This document shows, piece after piece, positions 35,401 to 47,240 of a stretch of 64,000 bases of DNA. Numbering within the stretch: the first letter of the stretch is position 1; each line of letters opens with the position of its first letter. This stretch comes from Amphiura filiformis (Eukaryota; Echinodermata; Ophiuroidea; Amphilepidida; Amphiuridae): positions 34,125,548 to 34,189,547 of the forward strand of contig NC_092641.1 in the NCBI RefSeq assembly GCF_039555335.1, written 5' to 3'. A program made the translations under genes and the position numbers. Below the pieces are notes generated by a model. It had not been told where the DNA came from. It was given only the letters and a program-made list of their open reading frames with translations, and did no database searches.

Positions 35401-38346
35401 AGGCTATTTGAGTCCTTGGGTTTTGAAAATGTATGGGTCATCATCATTTTCACATACAAGCCCATACTCAAATTGTAAAATTTCAAAGTTACACTGGTCC
35501 ACACTACTTCCCAACATGTATCAAATGAAATAGTCATTTGGTACACACGGGATTCGAACCTATTGACCCCGGGCACTCAACTTTGGAAGTGACGGTATGT
35601 GCCTGTCAATAGGCCCCTCTTTTGAAGTAGACTATACCCGATGACCCCCTGTTTAAAAAAGTCATACCCGATGACCCCCCCTTTTTTAGTTGCGGCTACC
35701 CAATGACCCCCTTTTTTTTGTTGCGGCTACCCAATGAGCCCCCTTTTTTCTAGATTTTCTAGAATAGCATCATCAAAATGCCAAAAAATAATGCCGAAAC
35801 TTTCCAATTTTCTCAAAATTATGCAGAAATTTTCAAAATTTTGCTCCATTTTTTCAAAATTTTCTACCCGATGACCATTTTTTTGAAATCTTATACTCAA
35901 TGACCCCCTTTTTTCAAAATATTATACCCAATGACCCCTTTTTTATTTTGTTTGTACCCAATGACCCCTTTTTGAAATAACGCTTTGTACCCGATAGGCA
36001 CTTACTTCGCGACGCCGGTAGGCACATACCCGTCACTTCTAAAGTTGAGTGCCCCCCGGGCTATTGACATGCAAAGCAGATCACCGACCTGTAGTCACAC
36101 AGGGTTTTCGCTGGCCCAGCCAGCGATTCTGTGGGTATGACTATAATTTACCCTGTGGGAATACCAGTATTTATTGTAAATATGTGACCATCCACAACGA
36201 ACCCCAGTGACGAACCAAGTAAAGTCGCCAGTGCTTATTCAGAGATATGGACCAATGAGCACTATAGAAATCAACAGAAAACAAAAGAATTTCAAGAGCA
36301 AACTTGATGAGTACCTTATTTCCCACGCAGCTACATTTGTACAACGTACATGTATGACAAGTGATATCATTTTAAAGCTTGTTTTCTGGAGATTTCAATT
36401 GTTCAATAATACTCAAAATTGCGACTTTACACTGGCAGTGGCGGCACCAGGAATTTTTTTGGGGGGCATGCGGGGCAAAGTGAATTTCGACAGGGGGTCG
36501 ACAAATTTTGCAAAATTGCGGAAATTTATTTAAATTTGGGGTTTTTTGCCACAAAACTGGGGGAAAGAAAAATATTTTTGGGGCGCCACCACTTTACACT
36601 GGGTTTGCTGTGGATGGTCATATACATTATATGCTTACCTCTAACAATACTGCTCATGGCATCTATTTTATCTCTCAGGTGGTTGCTGCTCAATTTGAAC
36701 ACTGAAAAAAAAAAAACCAAAAAAATACAAATGAAAAATGTTTAATTTAATTCATTTAAATTTCATCTCTGTCGCAAATTGAGCTTAATACATGATATAA
36801 AATTTTGAGGGTCAAAGATTTTGACCAAATACAAGTGCTCAAAAAGATTCCAATAAGGGGCTGTGCAATAATTATGAGCCCAGGTGGAAGGTAAAATTGT
36901 GGAGGGGCAAGAAATTTTACCCCCTCTTGCCACGGGGGTCTACATTAGGCGACTAAGCTTTGATAGTTCGCATGATAATGCAATCACATCGCATGGGATA
37001 CCAGCGCTTGCAGATGTTTTGTGAATTAAGGTTTTTTTGTGTTTGGTTCGGTTAGGGTTATGGGGAGTTATGGGGACCTTTTTTATACAAGACAGTACAA
37101 TGCATAACTAAAACTTACAGTCTTCTTTGTCTCTCTTTGGCTGCTCTTCAGTCACTAGAACTGTTGGCATCCCCTGCCGACTTCCACTCTTCACTTCCTG
37201 TGAGGGCACTTTTGTCGAACTATCTGGTATGATTCTGCTTCCACCACCATTATTGTTATTATACTGAGTTGTCCTGCTTCTGTTACTCGTGTCCGGTTTA
37301 ACATCCCGCCTTCCGACGATAGAGTTTCTTTTCTTATCACCACCTGACTTGCCATTACCAGAATTGTTTCTAGCTTTGTCGGCATCAATTGGATACAACC
37401 TCACTTCAAAACCAGAAACGTTCTTAACTTCCTGTCCATCTGGTTTGACAGCGGAACTATCTACAACAGTGGTGTTCGTAGGAGGGGTAGGGACAGTCGC
37501 TTGCGGAGCAGACTGCTTTCGTCTACCACCAAAAATGTCCCTTGGTCTTGAAAATATACTTTTACCAAATAAATACTTGGCATAACTTTGTTTCAAGGCA
37601 AGATATTTAGGATCGGCTTCCTTCTGGACGGATGATGAATTTAAGTTTGTTAAGTTTTTATCGCTCCTACTTTTGTGTATGCCGCCCTCGTTGTTGATCA
37701 ATGTTGGGCTAGAACATCTCGTTGTCGGGGTACTATGCACTGTCAAACCTGTGTCATTCCTTTTATTCTCATAAATCTCCTTCTTCTTTGCTTTTCTAAG
37801 AAGTTTTTGCAACTTACTGTTAAAGGCATGCTTATTCAGTTCATTGTAACTTTTAGATTTCTCATTCAAATCATCTCCTGGAACCGGACCGCCAATTACG
37901 GTATACCTCCTATGTTTGGAGCTTGGACTTTGCGTGCTTGGACTTTGAGTGCTTGGACTTTGAATGTTTGGTGGTGTAGCTGGTTGACTCACACTACGAA
38001 ATCTAGGTGAACTTGGTCCACCAGTCATTAAATCAAATATACTCCCGGATCGTGAACGGGCTGGGCTCACGGACGGACTGCTGCAAACCGGACTCTGAGC
38101 CGGAGAAAACGGAACACTTTGTCTTTGCTGATGCTGTTTCCACAAGCACCCTTTATGTGCCTGCATATCGGAATGCGTGGGCATTTCATTAAATCCTGTT
38201 CTTGTGAAACTGCTATTGGCAATCTCTTGACGGCAGATGCCACATGGTACAAGGTCTTCTCCGGTGTCCAGATGGCAGATGTCACATCTACTGCTGTCCA
38301 GGTTGACGTTGACAAAGTCATCCTCTACCTCTACTGAATCCAACAT
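29294..38346 (-). CDS. Unrecognised protein: Cys/His cluster, Ser/Pro-rich middle, C-terminal coiled coil
   Basis: Coding exons are 38346-37119, 36701-36639 and 29424-29294, with phases 1 and 1 matching at both introns; the product is 473 residues. Near residue 20 is CDICHLDTGEDLVPCGIC, followed by a His at about 57, another near 64 and a Cys near 67, so a zinc-binding cross-brace or treble-clef fold is possible. Residues 75-135 are Ser/Pro-rich with three tandem QSPSTQSPS words. Later come a basic LRKAKKKE stretch and SIFSRPRDIFGGRRK. The last 64 residues are a heptad-like helix containing DLVNLLEERDELKHEMRMRH. The L-V-x-L-L-x-E-R-D-E-L run recalls the SCHIP1 C-terminus, but the N-terminus does not fit SCHIP1. 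I infer a cytosolic scaffold or adaptor and claim no function. Confidence 0.85.
29425..32530. other. Intron, nothing recognised
   Basis: AT-rich intron sequence. No repeat with clear ends and no further exon that fits the phase. Confidence 0.5.
32540..33262. repeat. Complex repeat with four internal ~110-bp units and TGACCT words
   Basis: It starts with a perfect hairpin, TTCGACGCAAGGCGTCGAA, at 32557. GCCTCCACC at the left faces GGTGGAGGC at the right. Between them a unit containing TTGGCTCTAAATGTTG and CACCAAGTTTCA is repeated four times at spacings of 106-120. About 12 TGACCT hexamers occur. It ends with a GGACGGACGGAC run near 33200. Confidence 0.75.
33263..35540. other. Intron, nothing certain
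   Basis: AT-rich. Short open frames only. A weak repeat-like character at 33590-34330 has no clear ends. Confidence 0.4.
35541..36120 (-). repeat. tRNA-Ala-like SINE or pseudogene split by an insertion
   Basis: On the minus strand 36120-36061 gives GGTCGGTGATCTGCTTTGCAT, an Ala(TGC)-like anticodon arm. After the insertion, 35567-35541 continues GTCAATAGGTTCGAATCCC with a perfect B-box. The two halves become adjacent when the 493-bp element and one copy of its duplication are taken out. Confidence 0.65.
35568..36060. mobile_element. hAT-like non-autonomous element, 8-bp duplication
   Basis: Identical CTATTGAC octamers flank it at 35560-35567 and 36061-36068. The ends are inverted: CCCGGGCACTCAACTTT at the left against AAAGTTGAGTGCCCCCCGGG at the right, continuing to GAAGTGACGG. 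The 493-bp interior is a run of degenerate ACCCGATGACCCCC-T-tract units. An 8-bp target fits hAT (or P) elements. There is no coding capacity. Confidence 0.85.
36436..36590. mobile_element. 155-bp insertion flanked by a 12-bp direct repeat
   Basis: ACTTTACACTGG occurs exactly at 36424-36435 and 36591-36602. The insert begins CAGTGGCGGCACC and ends GGGGCGCCACC, so its tips are roughly inverted, and it contains G-runs. Similar G-rich, GGCG-tipped pieces occur at 38.8 and 48.4 kb. Confidence 0.7.
36639..36701 (-). CDS. Second coding exon, 63 bp
   Basis: Minus-strand acceptor T-tract then CAG before 36701; donor AGAG|GTAAGC after 36639. Phase 1 in and out. It encodes LFKLSSNHLRDKIDAMSSIV, the start of the coiled coil. 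Confidence 0.85.
37119..38346 (-). CDS. First coding exon: Cys/His cluster and Ser/Pro-rich region
   Basis: The exon begins at 38350 after a minus-strand acceptor (ATCATTACAG), with the ATG four bases inside. It ends GAAGACT|GTAAGT at 37119 in phase 1. It is the longest clean coding frame in the window (409 codons). Opposite-strand frames over the same bases are shadows. Confidence 0.9.
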
Positions 38347-38559
38347 GATCCTGTAATGATGACAATGTTTTTAACATAAAATTAACAAATTTATTGTTTG
38401 CAAATTCATGAGACATCGTATTCGCCCAGTAAAGATTAAAAATAGTATTTATTTTTAGGCATAAATTGTCTGTATTATAATTATTTTAGACAGGCAGGAG
38501 GGCAGATACCAACGTTTTCTTTTTACCTCCCCTTCGGATGCTACTGGAAGAAACCCCCC

Positions 38560-38890
38560 CCCCCCCGAAATCAGGATACTGTTGATTTTGACAGGTCGCC
38601 ATTGTTCTCAATGTTATTGTTATTGCTCGCTCTAAAAAGGCTTAGGAAATAATGGAAATATTTAAAATGTATACTATGTACAATCTCCTTGTGGAAAGGG
38701 GGGAAGCAATTTTTGACATTGTTAACTCCGGGGCTTATTATTGCACAGCCCTTGGTTTAATTCTGGGGGTAAGGTATATCGGTGGTGGTGGGGGTCAAAT
38801 GTTTGTTGCCGAAATGGGGGGGGGGGGGGTGTCATAATTTTATTGATGCTGACTTTTTGTAAATTTGGGACACCCCCCCCCCCCTCTGAA
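38560..38890. repeat. Poly-C and poly-G tracts
   Basis: Runs of 12 or more C (38559, 38870) and G (38818) surround a short segment. GGGGTGTCATAATTT and GGGACACCCC make an inverted arrangement around 38818-38885. Confidence 0.7.
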
Positions 38891-39579
38891 GAAAATGGCA
38901 GCCCCTAAGGAAGGATCAAAATATTTCAGAACCGTTTTGGTGCATATAGATATGCCTACATCATAAAATTGCATTTCTGTAATCATAATTATATAAAGAC
39001 CTTGATAATATGCCACATTTATGTTGTCATGGTGACATCGTTTTAGCATTGTTATTAGAACAATAGAAGCAGTCAATGCAAGCTATGAAACAAGTCACAA
39101 AGCCTGAGGCTGAAATTAATTCTCAAGGAAAAATACAGTTTGTTTTATCCATCATGTTCTACACATTCTGTTCCTGCATGGCCCTGCACATCCTGTTCAC
39201 AATTATTTCATCTTTTTCCAGGCCCCTAACCAGGAGGGGGGGTCACCAAATCTCCCCTATTTTGCCCCAAAAAGTCCCATTTGCGAGCATAGCAAGTGAA
39301 AAAATAGACGTTTTTAATGCCTTTTTGGTCTAACAAGGTCCAAATTTCGAAAAAAAGTCCACCTTTTAAAAATCTGCCCCAGTTCAAAAAGGTCCACATT
39401 TTGAAAAAAAAGTTCACTTTTTCAAAATCAGCTCCTCCAAATAAATCCTGGTTACGGGCCTAGAGAACATTTATTAAATACATGCCAAGTGCATTTACAA
39501 TCAAAATTAAACCATGGTTGTGAATTTGTGATAACAATTTGGGATTTGAATAGATTTAAATCATCCTGAGGGGGCCGCC

Positions 39580-40212
39580 ACTTTCAATGTTCAATCTTAC
39601 AGGGAGCGTCTTCAACAACTCAATCTTATGGATCTTAATAACAGGAGGAAATATTTATCTATTTGTTTTGCTTGCCAGTGTATTTCAAATTCAAATTCTT
39701 ATGTCTTTCATTTCAGCAACTGGACTGTAAACATTCGCCATCTTGACAATTTGCTTTTTAACAATCACATCACCCCAAAAACCGATAGTTTTAAATATAC
39801 CATCAGTGTCAATTTTCCCCGTCTTTGGGATGCACTCCCAGTGTCCATCAGGGATCAGTTTATTTTGTATAAAAATATGAGGCCATAAAAAGCCACCTTA
39901 AAACACATTTTATTGAAATGACTATGCAAGAGCTGGAGCTGGACTCCTAAATTTTATGTTATTGTTGATGAAATATGTGTAATGTGTAATATGTAACTTA
40001 TTCTAAATGTGCAATATTTAATACTTAATATTTATGTTTTGAGTTCACTTGTCTCGGTGGGTTGGAGGGTCACACCCCTTGGGTGATAGTGTTCACGCCC
40101 TGGCTCCTCCTGGCTAGCCTACCGGGTCAATCTTTTATAATTTTTATTTTATGACATGCTTTGTATGTGTATTTTTGATGTATTTTAGCCAGTTATGTAA
40201 ATAAATAAAAAT
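39580..40212 (+). mobile_element. CR1-like LINE, 3' end only
   Basis: The frame reads RLQQLNLMDLNNRRKYLSIC and later FPRLWDALPVSIRDQF, the usual C-terminus of CR1/L2-type reverse transcriptase proteins (the R-L-W-N-S-L-P-x-x-I-R pattern). A frame break follows at 39888, with KATLKHILLK in another frame. The 3'UTR has GTCACACCCCTTGGGTG and ends GTAAATAAATAAA. It is 5'-truncated. Confidence 0.75.
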
Positions 40213-40956
40213 GACTTTCTTTGGAAAGGGAGGGTCCCAAATATATATGTGACCATAAACTTGTAACCCCTCTACCTGAAGTTGAAATTTATTATGATCC
40301 CTTTCGCACATAACAGCAAATGCAATGTAACTTTTATGACCCTATTAAATATAATTGCCCCTTGATTTAAGGCTAATGAAATGAAATGATTAGTTTCTCT
40401 CACATTTTTTTCAGTGAAATATGAGGTCATGATTTCATTCATTATTTTGGAAAATTTCATTAATTGTCAAAACTTTCATTTATATGACTATAAATTACCT
40501 TATTGTTTATGAAAGACCATCTCAAAACGTGTATTAATGGTTAATGCTATCATCATTAAAGACATTTGGCAACAGATTGAGAAAAGATTTGAATTTCTTT
40601 TCATTAAAATGAAAATAAGATTTTCCCCTTCCTTTTGCATACTACTTTGTCCAATTTTTTTTCTCATTTTCTGCCCAAAATGCAAAAAAAAAAAAGCGAA
40701 AAAAATGCAATGGATGTAGTACCGCTTTAAATTTCCATTATTTACTACATCCTCTACCCCTGCAACTAAGAAAAACTGCTGTTTATGATCAGCAGGGGAT
40801 GTCAGACATTTTGAGAGTTTCAATTTTGATTATTCCCATCTCAATTTTCAGATAATTGACTTTTTTAATGAAAATAATGAAAGTTTTAGTCAAATTGAAA
40901 ATTAATGCGGGTGGGTGACTGGAAACGTGGAATCAACTTTCATTAGCCTAGATTAA

Positions 40957-41293
40957 AGTGATCCACAGCCCCCGGCCACAGCCTCATCAGATCAGCTCTC
41001 ATCCCCCACGTTTCACAAAAAAAAACTGTGATTTTTATACTACGGTACTGGAAACCTCTGGCTACATATATTGTTTATGTATCAAAAAAATTTTGCAGAA
41101 AATTCGTTTAGCAAAAATATTGTCAAATTTGTAACAAAATTACATAATGGGTCCCAATAGAAGCATTGTAATACACATAATAAAATACGGCAAAACTTGT
41201 CACAAAATTTTGGAATTTTGGGAATATATGCTTTTTTTGTGGATATCTACTGAAAGGCGTCATAAAAATATGATAGGTTCACGAAATACTCCT
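40957..41293. mobile_element. TTAA-flanked MITE, family D copy 1
   Basis: TTAA at 40953-40956 and 41294-41297. Shared with copy 2 are GGAAACCTCTGGCTACAT, ATTCGTTTAGCAAA and GTGGATATCTA, and the right end CACGAAATACTCCTTTAA. The left terminus is degenerate. Confidence 0.7.
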
Positions 41294-41779
41294 TTAAAGC
41301 ACATAATAAACATCAAAAACATGAATTACCGTACTTTTTTATACTACCTATATTTTATGCTACTTTTATAAGTTCCAAGTTTTGGTTTGAAATTCTACAA
41401 TTTTGATAATACAAAGTACATGTACTGATGATGTAGTCATGTTATCATTCCATTTTTCTTAATCTTATTTCCTTGTAGGCCTACAATGTACATGTTGTAA
41501 ACATAGAAATTACAAAATTCCCCTTGGGATTCCCCTCCAGGATCTATAAGATCCTGTATTGGGGTTCTGACATAGTTGCCTATTGTATTGTACTACATGT
41601 ATATTGTCAATCAATGATCATGTACATTGTACAAGTACTACGATACTACTGTACATACATGATCATGCATTTTATAGCATCATCATCACGTACATCATCA
41701 CCAGTATAAAACAAACGCAATTGCCGTTGAAGATCCAAGTACAATTTTTATAGAATGAATGTTACCATCTAAAACTTAC

Positions 41780-41890
41780 CTTTTCAAATTCTCTTCTTAA
41801 ATCCTTGTGCAAAAATCAGACATCATCTTCACCAGATCGGGACATCCGTGTTACTTTGTTTTGGCTTTGTTGACTAGCTACGGGTATACC
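41780..41890 (-). promoter_or_regulatory. 5' noncoding exon and promoter region of the minus-strand gene
   Basis: A strong minus-strand donor (GAAAAG|GTAAGT) lies at 41780/41779, upstream of the coding exon acceptor at 38351. The exon carries a short upstream frame starting ATGTCCCGATCTGGTGAAG and closing after nine codons, so it would be a 5'UTR with a uORF. The sequence just beyond 41890 is less AT-rich and could hold the start site. The upper limit is a guess. Confidence 0.5.
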
Positions 41891-42436
41891 ACATGATAAG
41901 GCGCTCGCTACAGGTGTTTCTGACGTAGACAGGTGCATGCATATGAATATAGAGGCTGTCAATTAACGTTTTGTTGACCATGGAGCAATCGATTGGTGGT
42001 GGGTTGCCAGTTTAATGATAGTTACCGCAATGCTGCAAGCCGGTGAGAAATCCTTAGTGCAGTCTTGTGAAATCACATTCTTTCATTATCTACTACTATT
42101 AAAAACTGATGTGTGCCTATTTCTTCATAAGAGGAGTTGGTCATACGAGACTAGGTGGGTTAATACTGAAGAAATCAGACCCCATTTGAACTGTTAACAA
42201 AATTAGATTCCCCTTCTCCGCAGACTACCGGTATGCCATAGTCGAATTTTATTAAAAATATGTTATTATTTAATGATGAACCCATTTCGTTGAACTCAAA
42301 ATTATACTGATGTTTATTAAAATTAAAGTATTCAATAGTAAAATGGTCATAAAGAGTTAAAAATATCAGACGATTAGTTACAATAAAAGTAATTGAATGC
42401 AACATTATCTTGCATAATTATAACGGCTCACTTTAA

Positions 42437-43233
42437 AGGGGCATTTCGTGATCCACAGCCTCATCCCCCACTTTTCTCAAAAAAGTTGAGATTTTTATAT
42501 CACTGGAAACCTCTGGCTACATAATGTTTATGTACAAAATATTTCTTGCAGATTAATTCGTTTAGCAAAGATATCGTGAAATTTGAATTTCGTTCTGGTG
42601 CACCAGAACGAAATTACAACGCATTGTCTATGGAGCAGTGTAATACACATAATTATGCAACTGAAATTTTGGGAATAGGTTTTTTCGTGGATATCTAATG
42701 AAAAATGACATAATAGTATACAAATATTGACTGCTATGAGGGGCATGGTTAAAATTATAGGCCCAAGGTGATCTCAAAACCATGACTAGGCCCCGAGGCG
42801 TAGCCGAGGGCATAGTCATGGTTTTGAGATCACCGCGGGCCTATAATTTTAACCATGCCCTGAATAAAAAGCAGTCAATATTTGTTTTATATACCAAATC
42901 TTAAGATTCTTGTCATCTGTTTGGTTAAAAGCATCGATTTTGGGAAGAGAAATTAATAGTTTCAAACGAACGGCACACAGATTACAATCTGCGATTTATG
43001 CGTAATTATAGCGCGTGAAAACATTAACGCATGCGTAATACCATTTTACGCTGGGAAAAACGCGCAGTTTTATCGTGACGCACGTGACCGGTCCATAGTT
43101 CATTTCCATGGACCGGTCCATAGTTCATTTTGCGGGCATAGTTAATTCAATGACTGCACTTTCATCCAATCAGATGATAGGAATCTTTATATGAGGTTAT
43201 ATATAAAGGATGCTAGGATCACGAAATACTCCT
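42437..43233. mobile_element. TTAA-flanked MITE, family D copy 2, interrupted
   Basis: Inverted ends AGGGGCATTTCGTGATCC (left) and GGATCACGAAATACTCCT (right), with TTAA on both sides. The body matches copy 1 up to ATAATAG at 42717, then other sequence intervenes until 43206. Confidence 0.75.
42721..42884. mobile_element. Palindromic element nested in family D copy 2
   Basis: CAAATATTGACTGC at 42721 is inverted at 42871-42884. Between them, GGGGCATGGTTAAAATTATA and GGTGATCTCAAAACCATGACT face their complements. The centre is GGCCCCGAGGCGTAGCCGAG. The arms are about 75 bases. Confidence 0.85.
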
Positions 43234-43339
43234 TTAATACTGAACAATTCTGATTTTAGAATCAACCAGTTTATTGATAGCGAACCCCGAAATTTGGGAA
43301 GCTAACAAACAGAGGGTTTACCGTCGTAACTAAACCATT

Positions 43340-43640
43340 CGATCAAATTTTTTTAAATTGACATATTTTGTACATTAATATGTGTAGATAATAAATCAGT
43401 AAAAAAAACTGGGGGTGCCGGACCTCACTTTTGAGCTACAGCCGTTTTAAAAGAGGTGTACATTTCCAAAAATCTCTGTACACTTCAACGGCAAAATCAG
43501 CAATTTTCTCAAAATAGACAACCTTTTGCGTTGTAGAAAAAAATTGTATCGATCAAATTTTTTAAATTTTATATATGTTATGAAAAATAAAAAGCTCTGT
43601 AAATCGCGCAAAAAAAATTGGGGGTACCGGACCTTGTTTT
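43340..43640. repeat. Imperfect direct repeat, about 210-bp spacing
   Basis: CGATCAAATTTTTTTAAATT with a following AAAAAACTGGGGGTGCCGGACC recurs at 43550-43640 as a diverged copy. No function is apparent. Confidence 0.55.
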
Positions 43641-44316
43641 CGCGTAAATTGACCAAAATAGGTCAAAAATGCATTTTTTCTGCGACACCATGCGTAGTTA
43701 ATTGCGTACATGGATATTTTGGTGCGTACCAACGCGCTGGTATACACGTGCGATCTGATGCCGGATAAGCGTTCGTTTACACATATGGCCACAAAAAAGG
43801 AATTGTCTGTTTACGCAGGAAAGTTTTCACTGTAAAAAAAGTTACCTAAGAAGTTACCATAATAGGAACAATTATTCTAATGATGTCGATTATTAAGATT
43901 TCATGCCTTAATATTCTTACTAATTTGGAGTATTTTGGTCATAAACGGGTGTAAGAAAGACTCCCATTCTGCAATCTGCAAAGATATTGGACCAAAGAGT
44001 TATCAAGTTAGTAAGTTACACAAAGTGAGGAATTGTCAGCTTTCACCATGTTCACCTGACTCGATCGACCAAAAAGAGGATTTATTAAACATGTTAAAGC
44101 GAAGCGTTTGACACCATGGCCGGAAGTGTTTGACTATAATAGGCCTACAATTATCATAGGCATAGGCCTACTTAGCATGCTTAGTGCCGTTTACCGAGAG
44201 GAAAACTTTTTTGGTCACAAAAACTATATAATACGGAATTATCTCGAGGTGGATTCATATCACAAAGCAGTTCAATTAAAGCAAAGTTAAACACTGGGTT
44301 GCCTATAGACATGATA

Positions 44317-44829
44317 GACGAATCCAAATACACGCATTCCTACACCTGACTAGCAGCCTTTAGTTGGGTAGCCGTCGGCTACAATGCACTCAAAATGTGA
44401 AATGATTCGGCCTTGGCGGAAATTTTAAACTGCATTCCATCACCCGTTTTACACCTTCCGCGAAAACACAGGCAGACAAAAGAATAACACAATACAATTC
44501 CTTTTACAAAACACACAGCATGGTCTATTCGCTGTTGAAGTGACATAATAATCGGATTAATACACGCGGTATCTATGCATTGATGTACTCAAGTTGCGAA
44601 CAAAAGGGCTATATGTATGAATAGATGCGACGGGATTACCTGCGGAATTATCTCCATTATATATATAATTAGCTATTATTCTATTAACCCTCCTCGTCCT
44701 TGCATCTTCTCTAGGTGTTAGGCGGCTTTTATTTGCACAATTGGACGCTCAAAGCACCAGGTTGGTGCTAGCGGCTACCCAAAGATGTCCGACCAAATCC
44801 TGACCATGACTTGGCTACTTGGATTCGTC
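44317..44829. mobile_element. Tc1/mariner-like MITE, TA-flanked
   Basis: The ends are GACGAATCCAAATA and TACTTGGATTCGTC, inverted, with TA on both sides (44315, 44830). An inner pair, GGGTAGCCGTCGGCTAC and GCTAGCGGCTACCC, also faces itself. It is 513 bp and noncoding. Confidence 0.7.
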
Positions 44830-44831
44830 TA

Positions 44832-47240
44832 TAGCTGTAGAAAAACGTTTGGCCTATTAGGCTATGATATTATTTTTGTAAATGTATGACACATGTTTTT
44901 GAAATTGAATAGTTTTGATGCATGGTGTTGTCTATATCGCATGCATTATGAATTCAGTGCACGTAGTAGGCCTAGGTCTTTACCCAATAACACAAAATGC
45001 TTTAAAGATTTAAATGTTGGATTATAAACTTGCCGTGTGGTGCGTTTCATTATGAAACGTTCTACAAACGTATAACCTTTAATAATAGGCCTCTTTGTGT
45101 TTGGATCAAAAGTTTAAATCAAAATCATGTTCACCATTGTCTTTCATTTTACTTTTAATCATTTGGAACAATAATATTAGTATAACTTGAATTCCAGCAG
45201 TTTCATCTTTCTAGTTTTCGTATCTGCTTTCCATTGTTGTTTTGACAGATATTATGTAAACATCTTTGTCTTTAACATATTTGAGAATACGAGCGTACAT
45301 GTACAATACTAAATTAGAAGCAAAATAACAGAGAAGAATCGTCAACAATAAAAGAAAAAATTAGCTAAAGAATGAGCTCCATGAGTTGATCAAATGTGTT
45401 GTGAGTCGTTTACGCTGGAAATGAAAAGCAGGATTTTCATCGATTTTACATTATTGCATGCCACGCCAAAACAAATATAGGTAGCGTGCTGAAATTAACA
45501 GAATAAGTAGGAGACATGTCCAACATCATAATGCAGGTATCAAAAATAGATACACTGCCCGTCTTCTATTTTTAGTTATTTTTGCAAACACGGTATAAAT
45601 CATTCTGGGACACCCTGTATGATACCGGATCAGTGACCAATTTAATGGCGGAACCCTTTTGTTCGAAACTATGGTACCACTTTTAGGAATAGCCCGTCGC
45701 AAACTTCTAATCGGCATCACACGAACAAAGCATTACATAATCTATTGCCACTCTATTTCTATTAAAAGCTCTTTGGGGATAAGGATCATTTCAGCAATAA
45801 GTGTTACGAGTCGTACTTGACTCAAGGCCAAAATCACCTTTTTCCCGAACTCACACGAATGCACAACACAAATACACTGTTTGTTTAAGCTAACAAAATC
45901 TAAGTCTTTAATTGAAAACAGAGTCTGATTGGTACATATAATAACAATATCGCATATACAATAAAATCACACAATGACAGTTTTACTATATCAGTACTTA
46001 ACCAGCTGTCTTCTTGTTGGTGATCCTAGAGTTCTTGCAATGTTCTGGACGACTGATGTAATATATCCTTATTCACTTGTCCTGCGAAAATCAGCGAAGT
46101 CCATAGTACACTTGCATTTATAAATCCTTGCGTATAAAATCCTCACACGAAAATGATGATGCTTCCTCCAATCTCCTTTGCGCTGCTATCTCCACAAATA
46201 TATCTCCTTGCGATGCTTTCTCCACAAATATATCTCCTTGCGCTGCTTTCTCCAAACTTGGTGTTTCTTTCACCAATCACTCTTTTCCAGGGAACAGGTT
46301 TCTTTAACACAGCTCCGCTGTTTTTGACAGATGCGTGGCCTTCACAAACCCAGCAAACTCCAGCAATTTGACAGAAGAACTTTTAATCCTTTGATGAGGA
46401 AGAGCACTTTTGTGTGTGCTCGCTGTCTTCTTTGTTGCTGTACTAAAATTAGCTCAATTATTGGCTATATAAACTGGTTAAAATGTACTTCTTTTTTGAA
46501 GCACGAAGACCATCACACACATGTGGAGTTTCTCAATCTCCCACGGCATTCTGTAAAGTCCCAACAAAAGCCTCCAGCTTTTTATATCAGTACTCATACA
46601 AAAAAACCCATCATCTATTAATAAACCATTACTTCAATCACATTTTCACAACATTGCTGCAATCTTGGGATTTCCCAATATTAATTATACACATTCACCT
46701 TTCACATTACATCACTTCCTGGGGGGGGGGGGTTCTGACTATGGTGCAATATCCTGAACTGGGGATTTCCAAGTTCCAAACATAGATTTGACTTTGTTTA
46801 CAATAATTTGGGGGAATACCAAAATGACTTTCCACACCATTGTCTTGCACGTACAAGGGGGTTTCCCATCTCATGAAATACTTTCAGCTTGTAAACAAAG
46901 TTAAATGATTAAATTAATTTACTCAGGGCACATCACACTATCCCTACATGCATTGCAGTGGATCTGAAGAGTAGACGTACAAAACTGAAAATAACTAAGA
47001 CCATGCTCTCAGATTGGGGAATGTGAATTTTGTATGTTTCACAAACATTTGTTGGGGGCCTGATGCAAAAAAAATGTATGAAGATGCCCAGGACTTTGGC
47101 AGATGAAACAAAAGAAAGCAATGAATTGCCTATCTTCAGAATGGGATGAGAAGGTGGGTTTCTCATGAAACAGATTTGACTGATGGCTTATTAACATTTG
47201 TCAGGGTTGAGTTTCAGGTGGTTACTCAAAAAAAAAAGCG
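44832..47240. other. Intergenic, little recognised
   Basis: A lone mariner-type end (TACAGGGTGTCCCAGAATG on the minus strand at 45620) and a short tandem repeat at 46182-46255 (TCCACAAATATATCTCCTTG units) are the only structure I see. TGTTACGAGTCG at 45802 could be an LTR start, but no second copy is present. Confidence 0.45.

Noticed and set aside
37289-38337. Plus-strand frames across the minus-strand exon
   Set aside because: No splice context and no conserved residues; the minus-strand frame is longer and phase-linked to two further exons.
45526-45720. Minus-strand frame with PRMIYTVFAKITKNRRR
   Set aside because: It starts in a degenerate mariner-type end (CAGGGTGTCCCAGAATG) and has no further support; probably repeat-derived.
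45802-46740. Possible solo LTR beginning TGTTACGAGTCG
   Set aside because: No second LTR, target duplication, primer-binding site or polypurine tract could be found.
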